Shown: piece after piece, positions 1 to 9,616 of the stretch
How the letters are laid out: each line of letters begins with the position of its first letter
Numbering within the stretch: the first letter of the stretch is position 1
NCBI RefSeq assembly: GCF_947259545.1
Contig: NZ_CAMYMK010000009.1
Span: forward strand, 248,001-312,000
DNA length: 64,000 nucleotides
Direction: 5' to 3'
Origin: an uncultured Marinobacter sp.
GTDB taxonomy: Bacteria > Pseudomonadota > Gammaproteobacteria > Pseudomonadales > Oleiphilaceae
Notes under the pieces: generated by a model
The model's database searches: none
The model's input: the letters and a program-made list of their open reading frames with translations, nothing else
Told to the model about the DNA's origin: nothing
Made by a program: the position numbers and the translations under genes

Positions 1-1
1 G

Positions 2-499
2 TTCAAGCGTTTCAGGGTGGATTACCGTGTCATGCCCTGGGTGACCTTCACCTCACCGGAAGTGGCCCGGGTCGGCCTCAGCGAGGCCGAGGCAAAGGAG
101 CAAGGGATAGATTACGAGGTCACCCGTTATGAGTTGGACGATCTGGACCGTGCCATTACCGAAAGTGAGGACTATGGCTTCATCAAAGTGCTGACACCGC
201 CGGGCAAGGACAAGATCCTCGGGGCGGTGGTGGTCGGTTCCCACGCCGGGGAAATCCTCGCCGAGTTTACCCTGGCGATGAAGCACGGCCTGGGCCTGAA
301 CAAGATCCTGGGAACGATTCACCCGTACCCGACCTGGAACGAATCGGCCAAATACGCCGCCGGCGAGTGGAAGCGTGCCCACGCACCCCAGGGCGTTCTG
401 AACCTGCTGGAAAAGCTGCACGGCTGGCGCCGTGGCAAAAACACGAAAACACCGAGGAGCACCTATGCCCCTGACCGAAACCCGACCGGCCCGCAGTAA
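2..499 (+). CDS. FAD-dependent pyridine nucleotide-disulfide oxidoreductase, C-terminal part (5' end outside window)
   Basis: The reading frame is open from base 2 and must start upstream of the window, so only about 165 C-terminal residues are seen. They form the dimerisation domain of the lipoamide dehydrogenase/mercuric reductase superfamily: a TSPEVARVGLSEAEA stretch followed by the HPYPTWNE segment, which carries the histidine normally acting with the redox-active disulfide of the partner subunit. The basic tail (HGWRRGKNTKT) is not typical of lipoamide dehydrogenase itself. It overlaps the downstream radical SAM gene by 35 bp, so the two are probably translationally coupled. The substrate cannot be told from this fragment; membership of a TVP38/mercuric-reductase-like subgroup is my guess. 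Confidence 0.8.
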   Translation, partial: FKRFRVDYRVMPWVTFTSPEVARVGLSEAEAKEQGIDYEVTRYELDDLDRAITESEDYGFIKVLTPPGKDKILGAVVVGSHAGEILAEFTLAMKHGLGLNKILGTIHPYPTWNESAKYAAGEWKRAHAPQGVLNLLEKLHGWRRGKNTKTPRSTYAPDRNPTGPQ

Positions 500-1436
500 A
501 CGAATCCCGGCCGTGGAAGTCCTGGAGCCCAGGGCGCTTGACAGTTGGACCCATACCCGCAACGGCGATCCGCGCGGGTATATCGACGCGGACAAGCTGA
601 AGGAGCTGTGGATTCACACCGGCACCGCCTGCAACCTGGCCTGCCCGTTCTGCCTCGAAGGCTCTCACCCCGGTGATGGTCGGATTCCGGGCATGAAACT
701 GAGCGATGTGAAGCCCTTTATCCACGAAGCCATCGACATGGGCGTGGAGCAGTTTTCCTTCACCGGCGGCGAGCCGTTCGTGATCCGGGACTTCGTCAAC
801 ATCCTCGATTATGCCAGCCAGCACCGGCCCTGTTTCGTTCTGACCAACGCCACCGAGCCGTTGTTAAAGCGTCGCCACCAGGTGTTGCCGTTGCTGGATA
901 ACCCCTACGAGATCCACTTCCGGGTCAGCCTGGACTTCCCGGACCGGGCACGTCACGACAAGGATCGCGGCGAAGGCAGTTTCGACCAGGCGTTGGAGGG
1001 TATCCACTGGTTGATCGAACAGGGCTTCCAGGTGTCCATCGCGCGTCAGACCGATCCCGAGGAAATTCCCGCCGACGTCGAAGCGGCGTTCCGCGAGATT
1101 TTCCGTGAATGGCGTATTCCCGAGAACCTGGCGTTCACCGCCTTCCCGGATCTGGGTACACCGGGTTCCGAAGATGGCAGCCCGGAGATCACCGAAACCT
1201 GCATGGAGAAGTACCCGACCAAGGAAAGCCGGGCTCATTTCATGTGCACCTACACACGGATGCTGGTGAAAAAAGGCGATCAGGTTCGGGTGTACGCCTG
1301 CACGCTGGTGGACGATGATCCCCAGTACGACCTGGGCGGGTCGCTGGCGGAGAGCATGGATGAACGCATCATGTTGCGGCATCACCGGTGTTTTGCCTGT
1401 TATCGGTTTGGTGCCAGTTGTTCGGAGCCTGGTTGA
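465..1436 (+). CDS. Radical SAM enzyme with C-terminal cysteine cluster
   Basis: A 323-residue protein with the radical SAM signature CNLACPFC (CxxxCxxC) near residue 60, which ligates a [4Fe-4S] cluster and S-adenosylmethionine, followed by the FTGGEPF motif of the SAM-binding strand. Near the C-terminus are further cysteines (MCTYTR, YACTLV, HHRCFACYRFGASC) that resemble a SPASM/twitch auxiliary cluster site. The ATG at 465 is chosen over a GTG at 432 because GAGGAG lies 5 bases before it. It overlaps the preceding oxidoreductase gene and is followed, after two inverted repeats, by a symporter and a phosphoesterase. The reaction is unknown; the auxiliary cluster suggests peptide or small-molecule modification. 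Confidence 0.85.
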   Translation: MPLTETRPARSKRIPAVEVLEPRALDSWTHTRNGDPRGYIDADKLKELWIHTGTACNLACPFCLEGSHPGDGRIPGMKLSDVKPFIHEAIDMGVEQFSFTGGEPFVIRDFVNILDYASQHRPCFVLTNATEPLLKRRHQVLPLLDNPYEIHFRVSLDFPDRARHDKDRGEGSFDQALEGIHWLIEQGFQVSIARQTDPEEIPADVEAAFREIFREWRIPENLAFTAFPDLGTPGSEDGSPEITETCMEKYPTKESRAHFMCTYTRMLVKKGDQVRVYACTLVDDDPQYDLGGSLAESMDERIMLRHHRCFACYRFGASCSEPG

Positions 1437-1475
1437 TTTTCCGGGCTTCGGTTTAGCCTGAGAACTTGGAGTTGC

Positions 1476-1559
1476 GGCCTTTGGGGTTGGGGAGACCTTC
1501 CAAAACGAGAACCGTGGCTTCTCTGACTGTTTTTGAAGGTCTCCCCAACCCCAAAGGCC
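1476..1559. repeat. Long inverted repeat IR1, core type A
   Basis: Arms 1476-1500 and 1535-1559 are a perfect 25-bp inverted repeat. The 34-base loop can extend the stem by 5 bp after one mismatch. The loop contains CCAAAACG.GAGAA.CGTGG-type sequence shared with IR2, but the arms of IR1 and IR2 are unrelated. It lies between the radical SAM gene and the symporter. A T run inside the loop rather than after the stem argues against a simple terminator. Confidence 0.85.
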
Positions 1560-1606
1560 TTGTTCTGACTGAAGAGGTTTATCAGACGGCAATTGCCAAA
1601 GACGGT

Positions 1607-1695
1607 GGCCGGTGAGGGGTGGGAATGTTTTTCCAAAACATTCAAAGAAGCCACGCTTCTCCGTTTTGGAAAAACATTCCCACCCCTGACTGGCC
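1607..1695. repeat. Long inverted repeat IR2, core type A in opposite orientation
   Basis: Arms 1615-1639 and 1663-1687 are a perfect 25-bp inverted repeat. Seven further pairs outside, after one G-G mismatch and including one G-U, extend it to 1607-1695. Read on the minus strand, the core matches IR1 at roughly 80 percent (CCAAAACGGAGAAGCGTGG), so IR1 and IR2 are neighbours with inverted cores. Together they fill nearly all of the 296-base gap between the flanking genes. Confidence 0.85.
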
Positions 1696-1732
1696 GGCCC
1701 CCAAACCAAAAACAACGAACCGGAAATGAACA

Positions 1733-3145
1733 ATGAACTTCACTGAAGCCTCCCTGTTCTGGGGATTCCTGTTGGTATACGGCGTGGTCATGTACGCCCT
1801 CTCGCCTAAAAGCAAGAACGCGAATTCGTTCTACAAAGGCGCTGATGATCACGGTAACCCGGTGGGTCAGTGGTCACTCACTGCGAGTATTTTTATCAGT
1901 TGGATCTTTGCCAAGTCGGTGACCAACGCCGCCAACCTGGGTGCGGCCTATGGTGTGGTCGGTGGCCTGGCCTATGCCAGTTACTGGTTGTCGATTCCGG
2001 TGGCCGGTTACGTGATCTATCTGATTCGTACTCAGACCGGAGCCCGTAGCCTGCAGGACTTTCTGACCTCCCGCTTTGGGCGGCTGGCCAGTCTGGCGTT
2101 TGCGGCGGCGATTCTGATTCGGTTGTATAACGAGGTCTGGAGTAACACAGCCGTGGTGGGCGGTTACTTCGGGTTGCCGGGTGAGTGGGAATACTATGCG
2201 GCAGCAATGTTGTTCACCGTGTTTACCCTGGCCTACAGCCTTAAAGGTGGGTTGCGCTCATCGATCTTCACCGATGTGATTCAGGCGTTTGTGTTCGTCT
2301 TCTTTGTTGGGGCGGTATTGTTCCTGATCATTCCGGCCAACGATACCAGTGCCCTGCTGAGTAATGGCGAGTTCAAGCTTAACGCCGGCTTTGATCTGCT
2401 GCTGGTGGCCCTGCTGCAGTTGTTCAGCTACCCGTTCCACGATCCGGTGCTGACCGACCGGGGCTTTGTGAACAAGGAAAAGACCATGCTCAAGAGCTTT
2501 GTGGTGGCCGGGCTGCTGGGCTTTGTGGCGGTGTTTATCTTCAGTCTGGTGGGTGTCCACGCTCGCCTGAACGGTATCGACGCCATGGGCAATGCCCCGG
2601 CGGCTGTCGGGCAGTCATTGGGGCTGGCGGCGTTGTTCTTCATGAGCGTGGTGATGATGACCTCGGCAGGTTCAACACTGGATTCCACCTTCACCTCGCT
2701 GGCGAAATCCCTGGCCGTGGACCTGCCGCGACTGGCGCAGCGCGCAACGGATAAGCTGCCGAGTATGCGTGTTGGCGCGGTGGTGATGATCGTGTTCGCC
2801 TTCCTGGGTAACCTGCCGATGTTTGCCGGTACCGATATCCTCAAGGCCACCACCATCTCGGGCACCATGGTCATGGGGCTGGCTCCGGTGTTCCTGTTCT
2901 ATGGCTTTACCCGCTGGTCACCCTGGAGTTTTCACCTGAGTTTCTGGACCGGTCTGGGGCTGGGGGTTCTGCTGGCTACCGGGTTGATTCCATCAAGCTG
3001 GGCCATTGGTGACGGCAAGTACGCCATGCTGCTGGGCGTGAATGCCTACGGCTTCCTTATCTGTTCCGCCGGGTTCTTCCTGCCGCTGGTGTTAAGGCGC
3101 CTGGCCGGCAAGTCTCTGGCCGCCAGTGGTGTCGGGCATGGCTGA
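1733..3145 (+). CDS. Sodium:solute symporter family protein
   Basis: A 470-residue, very hydrophobic integral membrane protein with about 12-13 predicted membrane segments, the length and character of the SSS (SLC5-like) family. Recognisable family features are the N-terminal segment with GQWSLTASIFISWIFAKSV and a later DSTFTSLAKSL stretch. It should couple sodium influx to uptake of a small organic solute. It starts 45 bases after repeat IR2 and overlaps the phosphoesterase gene by 8 bp, which indicates coupled translation. The substrate cannot be read from sequence. The neighbourhood (oxidoreductase, radical SAM, phosphoesterase) does not resemble the proline, acetate or pantothenate carriers' usual contexts. 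Confidence 0.85.
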   Translation: MNFTEASLFWGFLLVYGVVMYALSPKSKNANSFYKGADDHGNPVGQWSLTASIFISWIFAKSVTNAANLGAAYGVVGGLAYASYWLSIPVAGYVIYLIRTQTGARSLQDFLTSRFGRLASLAFAAAILIRLYNEVWSNTAVVGGYFGLPGEWEYYAAAMLFTVFTLAYSLKGGLRSSIFTDVIQAFVFVFFVGAVLFLIIPANDTSALLSNGEFKLNAGFDLLLVALLQLFSYPFHDPVLTDRGFVNKEKTMLKSFVVAGLLGFVAVFIFSLVGVHARLNGIDAMGNAPAAVGQSLGLAALFFMSVVMMTSAGSTLDSTFTSLAKSLAVDLPRLAQRATDKLPSMRVGAVVMIVFAFLGNLPMFAGTDILKATTISGTMVMGLAPVFLFYGFTRWSPWSFHLSFWTGLGLGVLLATGLIPSSWAIGDGKYAMLLGVNAYGFLICSAGFFLPLVLRRLAGKSLAASGVGHG

Positions 3146-4094
3146 CCTTGAAGGTCGTAGTTGCCCATTGGCGTATCGCTACCATCCTGCTTCTCTTTGT
3201 CAGAACGAGAGCCAGGTGTCCGAGGATGTTCTGTTTGTCATTGGTGGGCTTTACGGCAACCCCTATGCCCTGGATGAGATTGAACAGATGGCGCTGGCAG
3301 AGGAACGCCAGGGCCATCGGGTCAAGCTGGTCTTCAATGGCGACTTCAACTGGTTCAATGCCAGCGACACGCTGTTCCGGCAGATCAATAACCGGGTGCT
3401 GGATCATACGGTTATCCTGGGCAATGTTGATTTTGAACTGGCGACGCCCAGCGTCGGAGCCGGTTGTGGTTGTGCCTATCCCGATTATGTCGATCAGGGG
3501 GTGGTTGAGCGTTCCAATCGAATAATGGAACGGCTTCAGGCGCTGGCCTGTGAGCACCCGGATATCCAAAAACGGCTGTCTGGCTTGCCGAGGTATCGGT
3601 GCCTGATGTTTGGAGGCCTAAAGATTCTGGTGCTGCACGGTGACCCGGAGTCACTGGCGGGTTGGGGGCTGGCACATGAATCTTTTTCAGCGGGCAATGA
3701 GCTGTCATTGGATAAATGGTTGAGGGCTTCGGGAGCGGACGTGATTACGTCCACCCACACCTGCCTTCCCGCTTTATGGTCGGGGATGGTCGATGAGCGG
3801 TTTCGTGTGGTGGCCAATAATGGCTCTGCGGGCATGGGCAACCTGCTGTCGGACCCCCGTGGGCTGATCACCCGGTTGGGCTTTACAAGCCCTCTGGCAG
3901 AGCCTGTGGCAGGCATTGAGCATTTTGGCCTGAACGTATCGCTTATGCCTGTTTCCTATGATCTCGATGCCTGGCTGTCGCAGTTTGACCGGCTCTGGCC
4001 TGCAGGTTCGCCGGCCGCGGTTTCCTATCGTAACCGTCTTGTTTCGGGCACCTCCCTGAGCCAGGACCATGTTGTTTTTCCTTCCAGTTCGTAA
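3138..4094 (+). CDS. Metallophosphoesterase-like protein
   Basis: A 318-residue protein with calcineurin-like phosphoesterase features: FNGDFNWFN (GD motif), ILGNVDFE (GNxD in place of GNHD), VLHGDPES and TSTHTCLP (GH-like), then NNGSAGM. The first metal-binding DxH motif is replaced by LYGN near residue 40, so metal coordination may be altered. A start at 3138 (ATG) is preferred to the GTG at 3126; it overlaps the symporter stop by 8 bp and forms the last gene of this run. The target could be a nucleotide, a nucleic acid end or a phosphoprotein; nothing in the sequence decides. Confidence 0.7.
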   Translation: MADLEGRSCPLAYRYHPASLCQNESQVSEDVLFVIGGLYGNPYALDEIEQMALAEERQGHRVKLVFNGDFNWFNASDTLFRQINNRVLDHTVILGNVDFELATPSVGAGCGCAYPDYVDQGVVERSNRIMERLQALACEHPDIQKRLSGLPRYRCLMFGGLKILVLHGDPESLAGWGLAHESFSAGNELSLDKWLRASGADVITSTHTCLPALWSGMVDERFRVVANNGSAGMGNLLSDPRGLITRLGFTSPLAEPVAGIEHFGLNVSLMPVSYDLDAWLSQFDRLWPAGSPAAVSYRNRLVSGTSLSQDHVVFPSSS

Positions 4095-4180
4095 TCAAGT
4101 TGTCACTGGCGATTGCTTCAATCCGGTCTATTCTAATAGGACGCACGCTGCCTGTTTGGCGCGGGTCATTTAGGCCCAAC

Positions 4181-4208
4181 TTGAAATATATTTTGTGGTC
4201 TATATAAT
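4181..4208 (+). promoter_or_regulatory. Sigma-70 type promoter of ectA
   Basis: TTGAAA at 4181-4186, a 16-base A/T-rich spacer and TATAAT at 4203-4208. This predicts transcription from about 4215, leaving a short 29-base leader. It is the strongest consensus-type promoter I noticed in the window, in keeping with a gene set that must be induced strongly by salt. Confidence 0.6.
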
Positions 4209-4243
4209 TTAACCCTAATTTTTTGACGCGAATTGATTACGCT

Positions 4244-4759
4244 ATGACATCAGAAGGCTCGAATACCACCGCCATCACCCTTCGCACACCCGTGAAAGAT
4301 GATGGCTACAGGCTCCACCAGCTGGTGGCTGAATGCCCTCCGCTGGACCCCAACTCGATTTACTGCAACCTGTTGCAGTGCAGCCACTTTGCCGAGACCG
4401 GCGTGGCCGCGGAGAAGGACGGCGATCTGGTCGGCTTTATCTCCGGATACATCCCTCCCCAACAGCCCGAAACCGTGTTTGTCTGGCAAGTGGCCGTTCA
4501 CGAGAAAGGTCGTGGACAGGGTCTGGCCAAGCGGATGCTGAAAGAGATTGTGGCCCGGGACGCGTGTAAGAACGTGACGCATCTGGAAACCACCATCACC
4601 GAGGACAATGAAGCGTCCTGGGCTCTGTTTCGTTCGTTTGCCCGTGACCTGGGAGCCGAGCTCACCTTCCACGAGCACTTCGAGAAAGAGACCCATTTCG
4701 GCGGCAAGCACGATTCTGAATTCCTGCTGCGCATCGGGCCCTTTACCAAGCCAGTCTGA
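4244..4759 (+). CDS. ectA: L-2,4-diaminobutyrate N-acetyltransferase (ectoine pathway)
   Basis: A 171-residue GNAT-fold enzyme matching EctA throughout, with the acetyl-CoA loop VAVHEKGRGQGLAKRML around residues 85-100 and the C-terminal HFGGKHDSEFLLRI segment of the family. It acetylates L-2,4-diaminobutyrate to N-gamma-acetyl-diaminobutyrate in the cytoplasm. The ATG at 4244 is chosen because the TTG at 4223 would lie only 8 bases from the predicted transcript start. No clear Shine-Dalgarno sequence precedes either. It is followed by ectB after 166 bases that hold a stem-loop. Confidence 0.95.
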   Translation: MTSEGSNTTAITLRTPVKDDGYRLHQLVAECPPLDPNSIYCNLLQCSHFAETGVAAEKDGDLVGFISGYIPPQQPETVFVWQVAVHEKGRGQGLAKRMLKEIVARDACKNVTHLETTITEDNEASWALFRSFARDLGAELTFHEHFEKETHFGGKHDSEFLLRIGPFTKPV

Positions 4760-4805
4760 GAGTCTGTTACTGACCAGGCGTTATTGACCGCTATCTGGAG
4801 TAGCC

Positions 4806-6194
<1,389 letters not shown>

Positions 6195-6245
6195 GGCGCC
6201 TCCCACATCCGGACATTCATTCTGCAGGATAGCGAAGGCAACACT

Positions 6246-7688
6246 ATGACTACCCAACAACATACCGTAGAAAAGATCGGCGGCACCTCGATGAGCAACT
6301 ACGAGGCCGTCCGTGACAACATCATCATCGGTGGACGCAGCAAGGAAGATCTGTACCAGCGCATTTTCGTGGTGTCCGCCTACGGTGGCGTCACTAACGA
6401 GCTGCTGGAGCACAAGAAGACCGGTGAGCCGGGCGTGTATGCCCTGTTTGCCGATGCCGAGTCTGACTGGGCCTGGGGTGACGACCTCACCAAGCTGGTG
6501 AAGTTCCTGACCGATATCAACGGTGAACTGTTTGAAGATCCCATGCTCAAGCAGCAGGCGGACCAGTTCATCACCGACCGTATTGAGGGTGTGCGCGGTT
6601 GCCTTATTGACCTGCAGCGTCTGTGTTCCTACGGCCAGTTCCAGCTGGAAGAACATCTGCTGACCGTGCGCGAAATGCTTGCCGGTATCGGTGAAGCGCA
6701 CAGTGCCTTCAACACCGCTTTGAAGCTTCAGCAAGAAGGCATCAACGCCCGTTTCGTGGATCTCACCGGTTGGCGCGACAATGAGTTGCTGCCCCTGGAC
6801 GAGAAGCTGAAGCAGGCGTTCGACGCGGTCGACCTGACCCGCGAACTGCCCATCGTGACCGGGTATGCCCAGTGCAAGGAAGGTCTGATGCGGACTTTCG
6901 ATCGTGGCTACAGCGAGATGACCTTCAGCCGGGTGGCGGTGATCACTGAAGCCCGTGAAGCGATTATCCACAAGGAATACCACCTCAGTTCCGCCGACCC
7001 CAACATTGTTGGAGCTGACAAGGTGGTCCCCCTGGGCCGGACCAACTATGACGTCGCCGACCAGCTGGCCAACCTGGGTATGGAAGCGATCCACCCCCGT
7101 GCTGGCAAGGGTATGCGCCAGAATGAAATCCCGCTGCGGGTGATGAACACCTTTGAGCCGGAGCACACCGGTACGCTGATCACCGGCGATTACGTCAGTG
7201 AGAAGCCTCAGGTGGAAATCGTTGCTGGCGCCAAGGGCGTGTTTGCCATTGAGGTGTTCGACCAGGACATGCAGGGTGAGCCGGGCTCCGATCGTCGCAT
7301 CCTCGATGTGCTGAGCCGCTTCAAGGTGCGTTTCATGTCCAAGGACACCAACGCCAACACCATCACCCACTATGTCGGCAGCACGCTGAAGCACGTCAAG
7401 CGGGTGGTCAAGGCGCTGAAGGAAGAGTTCCCGAATGCGGAGATCAATACCCGCAAGGTAGCTGTGGTTTCCGCCATCGGCAGTGACATGAAAGTGCCTG
7501 GCATCCTGGCCCGTTCAGTGAAGGCGCTGGCGGACGAGGACATCAGTGTTCTTGCCCTGCACCAGTGCATGCGCCAGGTGGACATTCAGTTTGTGGTGGA
7601 CGAGGACAACTACGAGAAGGCCATCGTTGCCCTTCACGGTGTTCTTATCGAACCGCACAACCACGAGTACGCCATCGTCGCGGCCTGA
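6246..7688 (+). CDS. ask: Ectoine-operon aspartate kinase (Ask_Ect)
   Basis: A 480-residue aspartokinase with the KIGGTSM (KFGGTS-type) N-terminal motif and two C-terminal ACT-like regions. Its length and its position directly after ectB match Ask_Ect, the osmotic-stress aspartokinase that supplies aspartyl phosphate for ectoine synthesis and is less sensitive to amino-acid feedback than housekeeping aspartokinases. It is the last gene of the run: a hairpin terminator follows 14 bases after the stop. In ectABC-ask operons ectC normally lies between ectB and ask, and it is missing here. Confidence 0.93.
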   Translation: MTTQQHTVEKIGGTSMSNYEAVRDNIIIGGRSKEDLYQRIFVVSAYGGVTNELLEHKKTGEPGVYALFADAESDWAWGDDLTKLVKFLTDINGELFEDPMLKQQADQFITDRIEGVRGCLIDLQRLCSYGQFQLEEHLLTVREMLAGIGEAHSAFNTALKLQQEGINARFVDLTGWRDNELLPLDEKLKQAFDAVDLTRELPIVTGYAQCKEGLMRTFDRGYSEMTFSRVAVITEAREAIIHKEYHLSSADPNIVGADKVVPLGRTNYDVADQLANLGMEAIHPRAGKGMRQNEIPLRVMNTFEPEHTGTLITGDYVSEKPQVEIVAGAKGVFAIEVFDQDMQGEPGSDRRILDVLSRFKVRFMSKDTNANTITHYVGSTLKHVKRVVKALKEEFPNAEINTRKVAVVSAIGSDMKVPGILARSVKALADEDISVLALHQCMRQVDIQFVVDEDNYEKAIVALHGVLIEPHNHEYAIVAA

Positions 7689-7702
7689 TACCTGGCCTGA
7701 AT

Positions 7703-7739
7703 CAGCCCCGGCCGGAAGGCAATATTCCGTCCGGGGCTG
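7703..7739 (+). terminator. Terminator after ask
   Basis: CAGCCCCGG at 7703-7711 pairs perfectly with 7731-7739, and inner bases can add pairs. A T/G-rich tail (GTTGTTTGT) follows. It closes the ectA-ectB-ask unit. Confidence 0.65.
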
Positions 7740-7824
7740 CGTTGTTTGTCCCGCCTCTCCGGGGAAATCCACACCCCGCCCTCAGTCGTATTCTTCAGTA
7801 CATTTTTTGAACGGTACCAAAGCC

Positions 7825-8820
7825 ATGACCAAGTCTGTAAGGCTGGGACCGTCCCCGACCATAACCCCAAATGGTGAAACGGATTCTCTGGTGGGGCTGT
7901 ACTTCAGGGATGCGTCCCGGTATGAACTTCTGGGAGACAAAGGCGAGCAACGCCTTGTTCGTCAACTGACGCGGTGCTATCAGGTGATTGGCCAGGAACT
8001 GGCTTTGCCTGATGACTCTCCGCAGACCTACCGCGACATCGTGGGCAGTCTCGGTGATGCCTGTGCTTTCTCGACCCGATGTCGCCGCGCCTACCATCTT
8101 GCCCGTGCATGCCGCAGCAGGCTGGTCGAGAGCAATCTGCGTCTGGCGGTTCACATCGCCCGCCGTTACAGCCAGTACGGTATTCCGATGGCCGACCTGA
8201 TCCAGGATGCGAACGTGGGGCTGATCAAGGCGGTGGAACGTTTTGACCCGACCAGGGGCTTCCGTTTCTCCACTTACGCCTACTGGTGGATTAGCGAAGA
8301 GGTGAAGCGTTGTCTGCAGCGTGGCACCCGCCTGGTTCACACCCCGGAAAACGTGGTGGATGAGATCCGTCAGCTGCGTCGGGTGTCCATGCGGTTACAT
8401 CAGGCCCTCGGGCGGGCGCCGCTTCAGAGCGAGCTGGCGCGGGAAATGGAAGCGTCCCCTTCCCGGATTGGTGAGCTTCGGGCACTGGCGAGTCGGGAGC
8501 TGTCCGTCGATACACCGGTCTCTGATTCTGGCGGCCTCACTCTGGGTGACAGTTTGAGTGCCAATGACCAGTTGGCGCCTGAGCACTCGATGGAGCAGCG
8601 TGACCGGAAGAAGACTCTGGCGGAGATCCTGGGGGAGTTGACGGAGCGGGAGCGCTCAGTGCTATCTCGTCGGTTCGGGCTGGGAATGCCAGAGCCGGAC
8701 ACCCTCCAGGTCATTTCAGACGACCTGGGCATCAGTCGCGAGCGAGTGCGACAGATTGAGAAGGGTGCTATCCGGAAAATCCAGTCAAAGCTGGGGGTGG
8801 AGCCCCTCAGTGGGTCGTGA
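7825..8820 (+). CDS. RNA polymerase sigma factor of the sigma-70 group 2 type (RpoS-like paralogue)
   Basis: A 331-residue sigma factor with a conserved region 2 (DLIQDANVGLIKAVERFDPTRGFRFSTYAYWWI), region 3 and region 4 ending in GISRERVRQIEKGAIRKIQ, the -35-binding helix-turn-helix. Region 1.2 is short and region 1.1 is lacking, as in RpoS. The N-terminus and the region after the -10 reading helix (RLVHTPENV) differ from canonical RpoS, so I regard it as a paralogue. The ATG at 7825 has only a weak ribosome site. It lies just downstream of the ectoine genes but after a terminator. Its 3' end overlaps the convergent DUF3429 gene by 14 bp. Confidence 0.85.
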   Translation: MTKSVRLGPSPTITPNGETDSLVGLYFRDASRYELLGDKGEQRLVRQLTRCYQVIGQELALPDDSPQTYRDIVGSLGDACAFSTRCRRAYHLARACRSRLVESNLRLAVHIARRYSQYGIPMADLIQDANVGLIKAVERFDPTRGFRFSTYAYWWISEEVKRCLQRGTRLVHTPENVVDEIRQLRRVSMRLHQALGRAPLQSELAREMEASPSRIGELRALASRELSVDTPVSDSGGLTLGDSLSANDQLAPEHSMEQRDRKKTLAEILGELTERERSVLSRRFGLGMPEPDTLQVISDDLGISRERVRQIEKGAIRKIQSKLGVEPLSGS

Positions 8821-9256
8821 AAAACCAGGTGCCGGCGGCGACCTGACAGGCGACAACAACGGCAGTGAGCACCAGCCGGAGTTTCAGGTACCACGCCGGC
8901 CAAAAGGCCTTCATCCATCGGGCGTCGACAAAGTAAAGAGCCAGATAGGCGGTGGTATACAACGCGATCTGCCACGCTGTTGTTAGCAACAGGCCAAGAC
9001 CGGCGGACAGAAAGAAAACCTGGCTGAGCAGCATGGTCACCAGGGGTGAGAGCGGGTAGCAGCGGTTTTCCAGCTGCATAGCAATGGGCCAGTAAACGCC
9101 GCCCATGAAGGCCAGAACGCCCGCGCTGTAGAGATAGAACCAGCCGATGATTGCCACGCTGTGCGCCGGGATGAGAAACAGCGAAACAATGGCTGCAACG
9201 AAGGGCAGCAGGCCCAGAAGGCCAACGAGAATCGCAAGGCGGGCTACTGCAATCAC
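8807..9256 (-). CDS. DUF3429 family membrane protein
   Basis: A 149-residue protein, almost wholly hydrophobic, with about five predicted membrane helices. The pattern GVYWPIAMQ after the second helix is as in DUF3429 inner-membrane proteins of gammaproteobacteria. It starts with GTG at 9256 and its start overlaps the stop of the upstream gene (GTGA arrangement), so the two are co-translated. It ends a five-gene minus-strand run beginning at pdxH. Function is unknown. Confidence 0.7.
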   Translation of the reverse strand: MIAVARLAILVGLLGLLPFVAAIVSLFLIPAHSVAIIGWFYLYSAGVLAFMGGVYWPIAMQLENRCYPLSPLVTMLLSQVFFLSAGLGLLLTTAWQIALYTTAYLALYFVDARWMKAFWPAWYLKLRLVLTAVVVACQVAAGTWFFTTH

Positions 9257-9558
9257 GATGTTTGCCCCTGTACCCTGATTCTCATCGGACTGATGTCCGC
9301 AGGCTCCATCCCGACCATCTCGTGGTATGCCGACGGATAGACGATGTCTGTCCTGGCGATAACGTAGCCTCCCAGTATGTCCTGAATTTGCCAGCTGCCC
9401 CGAAACAGCAGGGTTTTACCCTCTTTATCGGAGAGAATGAGCAGCCGATTGCCAAGATGGAGTCTCGCCATGTATTGCTGGCCCTCGATGGAGATGATCT
9501 CCAGCAGATCAATGGCGTTGTCGTCGCGATTACTGAGTTCGTCGAATGTTATTCTCAC
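9253..9558 (-). CDS. Small hypothetical protein (DUF6482-like)
   Basis: About 101 residues, beginning VRITFDELSNRDDNAIDLLEII at a GTG (9558) with GGAG eight bases before it. Upstream in-frame codons run into sequence that looks non-coding, so this start is preferred. It is a compact, soluble, mixed alpha/beta protein (RLHLGNRLLILSDKEGKTLLFRG) resembling the DUF6482 proteins of Marinobacter-type genomes; that family name is from memory. It overlaps the DUF3429 gene by 4 bp. Function unknown. Confidence 0.6.
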   Translation of the reverse strand: MRITFDELSNRDDNAIDLLEIISIEGQQYMARLHLGNRLLILSDKEGKTLLFRGSWQIQDILGGYVIARTDIVYPSAYHEMVGMEPADISPMRIRVQGQTS

Positions 9559-9616
9559 CGTGGTGCTCCGGGGTGACGTGGTACGCCAATACTTACGCTC
9601 CCCGGTAGCAATAGGA

